Of a stretch of DNA of 64,000 nucleotides, positions 61,147 through 64,000 are shown piece after piece. Every line of letters begins with the position of its first letter. Within the stretch, counting starts at the first letter, position 1. Made by a program: the position numbers and the translations under genes. Below the pieces are notes generated by a model, which ran no database searches, was not told the DNA's origin, and saw only the letters and a program-made list of their open reading frames with translations. Source of the DNA: Oceanobacillus alkalisoli (GTDB lineage Bacteria; Bacillota; Bacilli; Bacillales; Amphibacillaceae); NCBI RefSeq assembly GCF_021556485.1, contig NZ_JAKGBW010000016.1:33668-97667 (forward strand), given 5' to 3'.

Positions 61147-62421
61147 CTACCCGCTTGAAAATTCCCCCACTGAAATACTTTCTTCGTAATCTAACAAAAT
61201 AACTTCCACCTGCTCCCCTTTTTCCGATTCTTTCTTCCCCTTCAAGAAAACGATCAAACAATCCGCATCACCAAGAGAAGAAACAACACCTGATTTATCC
61301 AATCCAAGTGGTGTTGCAAAGAGCATACCATCCTTCCAGTCGAGCTTGCCACGAACGAAACGATCAAATGGATTCTTTTTTAAAAAGTCCTTACCAAGAA
61401 TAGCTGTTACTCGCGGGGAAAATGGGTGACTCGCACCTGAAATGGCTCGGATGAATGGTCGTGCAAGAAGTTCAAAACCGACGTAACAGGCAGATGGATT
61501 CCCTGACAAAGCGAAGATGAGCTTCCCGTCCTTTTCCGCCACTGTCGTTACACTCCCCGGGCGCATGCCGATCTTATTAAAGAGCACATTCGCACCAAGT
61601 CGTTTGAAAATCTCTGGCATATGATCATAATCACCGACAGAGACTCCACCTGTCGTAATCAGGATATCGCTTTTTTCCAAATTCGTTGCAATACTTTTAA
61701 AATTAACTTCCAGATCATCACTTAATTTCCCGTGATATACTGCTTCCGCTCCTACTCGGAGTGCTTGTGCATGAATCATGTAGCCGTTACTATTTCTGAT
61801 TCTCCCTTGTTCGAGCGGTTCACCCGGATCCAGCAGTTCACTTCCTGTAACAATAATGCCTGCCACCGGCTTCTTTCTGACTGGAACTTGTTCGTAACCA
61901 AATGTTGCAAGCAATGCAATTAAACCTGGGTTAATATATTTCCCCGCTTCGGCAATCATCTTACCTTGCCGCACATCTTCTCCCCTAATGGAAATGTTCT
62001 GATTCGGCCGCAATGGTCTGCGAACCTGGATATGAGGCTCATCACCTATCCTTACTTCTTTTACCGCTTCAATCATAACAACGGCGTCACAGCCTTCCGG
62101 AATTGCTGCGCCGGTCATAATCCGGACTGCTTCATTTTTCCTGACGGTTCCAGAAAACACTTGACCCGCAGCAATTTCTCCGACAACCTTCAATATGCTC
62201 GGGGAATGTGTTGTGGCTTTGACGGTATCGATTGAACATACGGCAAACCCATCATAGGGCGAGCGGTCAAATGGTGGAATTGGATAATCGGCAACTAAGT
62301 CCTCCGCCAAATAAAAACCCAATGCATCAAGCAGGGAAAGGTGCTCCATCTCACCCGGATGCGCAAATTTCATTAAACGTGTAATCGCTTCCTCTAATTG
62401 GATCGACTTTCTTTCAAACAT
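61147..62421 (-). CDS. moeA: Molybdopterin molybdotransferase
   Basis: The 424-residue enzyme inserts molybdate into molybdopterin. It starts with EEAITRLMKFAHPGEMEHLS and has DRSPYDGFAVCSIDT near residue 53, IMTGAAIPEGCDAVVMIEAV near 100, the SNGYM region IRNSNGYMIHAQALRVGAEA near 207, TGGVSVGDYDHMPEI near 260 and ALSGNPSACYVGFELL near 305. The C-terminal domain is complete. Mo-enzymes such as nitrate reductase would need it. No other Mo cofactor gene is in view. Confidence 0.95.
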   Translation of the reverse strand: MFERKSIQLEEAITRLMKFAHPGEMEHLSLLDALGFYLAEDLVADYPIPPFDRSPYDGFAVCSIDTVKATTHSPSILKVVGEIAAGQVFSGTVRKNEAVRIMTGAAIPEGCDAVVMIEAVKEVRIGDEPHIQVRRPLRPNQNISIRGEDVRQGKMIAEAGKYINPGLIALLATFGYEQVPVRKKPVAGIIVTGSELLDPGEPLEQGRIRNSNGYMIHAQALRVGAEAVYHGKLSDDLEVNFKSIATNLEKSDILITTGGVSVGDYDHMPEIFKRLGANVLFNKIGMRPGSVTTVAEKDGKLIFALSGNPSACYVGFELLARPFIRAISGASHPFSPRVTAILGKDFLKKNPFDRFVRGKLDWKDGMLFATPLGLDKSGVVSSLGDADCLIVFLKGKKESEKGEQVEVILLDYEESISVGEFSSG

Positions 62422-62554
62422 TCCGACACCCCCTGTTTCCTATAATTATAGCATACATAACGAGACTTCCTCCAAGCTAATCTAGCGAAAACCCTGCGAT
62501 ATCCACGCATACAAAAAGCACTCCATCCATCGAACGGTATATCCTAGGGTAACC

Positions 62555-62690
62555 GTCCGTAAACTCCCACCTAAAATTTAGGGTCTTCAAGAAAAGTTTG
62601 GGTGTGAAGAAACGTGAGCTACCACCTAAAGTTTGTTCAACTAACAATCAGTGGGATGAAGAAAAAAACCAACTGATTGAAGTTCCAATT
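62555..62690 (+). repeat. R2-related repeat, variant b, copy 2
   Basis: CCGTCCGTAAACTCCCACCT, TTTAGGGTCTTC, AAGTTTGGGTG, CCACCTAAAGTTTGTTCAAC and TAACAATCAGTGGGATGAAG match the copy at 44988-45098. Paired words ACCTAAA/TTTAGGT-like give a hairpin. Confidence 0.6.
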
Positions 62691-62715
62691 TATTCAAAAG
62701 AGTGCCTCTTGCCGT

Positions 62716-62958
62716 TTATTCTTTTTTACCGATGATAACTCGCCAAAGATCGGGCCCTTCCTCCATGTATTTCCAGGTGAATTCTCCTTCACGTTCGATC
62801 AAAAATTGATAATATAATGGTTTCGGATCATGGTCATTCGTAAGTTGCATACACTCACCAGCTTCAAGTTTATCAAATGCCCAGAATATACGAATATGAC
62901 GACTTTTTGGGGGGATATCAGGAGCATGAACTTTCACACTACAGCTTATTTTATTCAT
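62716..62958 (-). CDS. DUF2249-domain protein
   Basis: The 80-residue protein starts MNKISCSVKVHAPDIPPKSR and has FDKLEAGECMQLTNDHDPKP and LYYQFLIEREGEFTWKYMEE, which are the DUF2249 signature with the NDHDP metal-like motif. These proteins are often encoded beside denitrification and nitric oxide genes. The gene is divergent from a Crp/Fnr regulator and shares its control region, which has a Crp/Fnr box. Function is unknown. Confidence 0.85.
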   Translation of the reverse strand: MNKISCSVKVHAPDIPPKSRHIRIFWAFDKLEAGECMQLTNDHDPKPLYYQFLIEREGEFTWKYMEEGPDLWRVIIGKKE

Positions 62959-63057
62959 CTTGAATACCTCCGATATTTTTAAATGTATGTTCTTGTTTTA
63001 CTATATTCATCATATATTAATACTCATTGTTAAGTAGTGAGCATAAACACATTTTTC

Positions 63058-63073
63058 TGTGATTTTGCTCACA
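63058..63073. promoter_or_regulatory. Crp/Fnr-type binding site between DUF2249 and the regulator gene
   Basis: TGTGA-TTTTGC-TCACA is an exact TGTGA-N6-TCACA palindrome. It lies 85 bases before the regulator ATG and 100 bases from the DUF2249 gene, positioned to control both. A wider inverted pair, GTGAGC (63037) with GCTCAC (63067), overlaps it. Confidence 0.7.
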
Positions 63074-63157
63074 TCATTCACTTAAGGGTATGATAGAATA
63101 AAGATTGTGAAAAAGAATGGACTAGAACAATACATCTACTTTTAGAGAGGGAATAAC

Positions 63158-63851
63158 ATGAATCTAAATTCCGCAAAAAAAATTATTACAGCGCTTTCCT
63201 TTATTTAAAAATTTAACAGATTCGGAAATGGAACCAGTGCTTGATATTGCGCGGAATCGCTTATACCGGCAAGGGAGTCACCTTTTCATGCAGGGAGAGC
63301 CTTTAACGAATGTTTACTTTATCCTGGATGGAAAAATTAAAATATATCGGACTGATTTGCAAGGAAAAGAACAAATCATTAACGTGCTTGGTGAAAACCA
63401 AATGTTTCCGCATCAAGGATTTTTCCGGAACGATAATTATCCGGCCCATGCTGAAGTATTAGAAGAAGCGACTCTCGTCTATATTCCAATTCATCAGTTT
63501 GAAGAATTTCTTATTGCCAATCCACGGATAAGTGTCAAAGTATTTCGTGTGCTTGGAGATATTATCGTGGACCTGCAGAACCGTTTAGAAGAACAAATTC
63601 TCCACAACACCTATGAACAAATCATCCTATTGTTAATCCGCCTAACAAACAGCCACGGAAAACAACTGAGTGAAGAACAATACAAAATCACAACTCAATT
63701 CACGAATAAAGAATTGGCAAATATGATCGGCTCGAGCCGGGAAACCGTCAGCAGAACACTAACACTACTCAAAAAGAACAACCTAATCGAAACAAACAAA
63801 AAAAACAACATCATCGTCAACCGCACTAAACTCGAAGAAGAATTATTTTAA
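63158..63851 (+). pseudogene. Crp/Fnr-family regulator with a frameshift at an A8 tract
   Basis: The natural start is the ATG at 63158 behind AGAGAGGG. It reads NLNSAKK and then, at eight A (63175-63182), goes out of frame. With one A fewer it would continue LLQRFPLFKNLTDSEMEPVL, the standard first helix of a Crp/Fnr sensor domain, and join the long frame ending at 63851. The rest is intact: beta barrel FMQGEPLTNVYFILDGKIKI, dimer helix, and helix-turn-helix NKELANMIGSSRETVSRTLT. No cysteine occurs, so no Fe-S cluster is expected. It may be inactive, a sequence error, or restored by slippage. Confidence 0.8.
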
Positions 63852-63874
63852 AAGAAGTGAGACACGGGGGTCAG

Positions 63875-64000
63875 TGATATGCTCCCTTTATAGTAGACAG
63901 AGAAATAATAAAAGATCTCTACTACTATAAAGGGAGTTTTTATTATGTCTGAGAAAGTAATGAAACACACATTGGATGAAAGGGTTCAAGCTGTATTGTG
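63875..64000 (+). mobile_element. Left end of an IS3-like insertion sequence (cut by window edge)
   Basis: The terminal TGATATGCTCCC followed by CTTTATAGTAGACAG has the TG start and GACA-type inner word of IS3/IS150-group ends. A 15-bp inverted pair, CTCCCTTTATAGTAG (63882-63896) with CTACTATAAAGGGAG (63922-63936), follows, then the first transposase frame. The right end is outside the window. Confidence 0.72.
63945..64000 (+). CDS. IS3-like transposase, first reading frame (partial)
   Basis: Eighteen codons are visible from the ATG at 63945, starting SEKVMKHTLDERVQAV. The Lys/Arg-rich start followed by a helix fits the helix-turn-helix OrfA of IS3-group elements. The AAGGGAG ribosome site is inside the right arm of the hairpin at 63922-63936. 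Too short for firm subgroup assignment. Confidence 0.6.
   Translation, partial: MSEKVMKHTLDERVQAVL

Overview
The window comes from a low-GC Gram-positive bacterium of the family Bacillaceae, of a halotolerant Oceanobacillus/Virgibacillus-like kind. The basis is AT-rich DNA with strong GGAGG ribosome sites, and Bacillus-type genes such as padR-HAAS, ecsAB, comK, fetAB, glgBCDAP, ureABCEFGD and serC. No rRNA, tRNA or CRISPR array was seen. The genus is an inference.

Layout. 1-5.1 kb: a partial GntR repressor, a DUF188 protein, an antitoxin beside a broken MazF-like toxin, an undecaprenyl-diphosphate synthase, and a padR-HAAS-membrane protein operon. 5.4-9.0 kb: a broken fic gene, a Vga-type ABC-F ribosome protection gene behind an attenuator-like leader, and a secreted DUF1906 protein whose start site lies in a perfect hairpin. 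9.6-15 kb: fetAB, an MhqR-like quinone/electrophile detoxification group, a CatE-like dioxygenase and an acyltransferase. 15-19.7 kb: fused gene fragments, mscS, aroD, a duplicated-domain protein and a group II intron fragment.

19.7-29.9 kb is one reverse-strand block: ureABCEFGD followed by a nickel-type ABC transporter with a fused two-domain ATPase. Urease needs nickel, so import, delivery (UreEFGD) and use lie together. 30.7-32.9 kb holds a GntR regulator facing brnQ. 33-43.7 kb holds the glycogen operon glgB-glgC-glgD-glgA-glgP and a divergent type I pullulanase. 44-50 kb: meso-DAP dehydrogenase, serC-methyltransferase, and ecsA-ecsB-small protein-ung. 50-57.7 kb: two SMR efflux subunits, a POT peptide transporter, a nitronate monooxygenase, comK, a truncated ABC exporter, htpX, and an MFS-marR pair. 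57.8-64 kb is a respiratory and cofactor region with several broken frames (DUF1648, SCO, a small membrane protein), ctaB, moeA, DUF2249, a Crp/Fnr regulator split by an A8 tract, and the left end of an IS3-like element.

The window is rich in short structured repeats: five copies of a 106-116 bp MITE-like palindromic element, several copies of a second hairpin family, GC-rich elements with 15 bp inverted ends, a 161 bp MITE with a 9 bp target duplication inside a hairpin loop, and large nested GGGACA palindromes near the glycogen genes. The most notable local signals are the Vga leader, the urease flap substitution (Cys to Ala), the ribosome sites hidden in hairpins, and the Crp/Fnr operators beside decayed respiratory genes.
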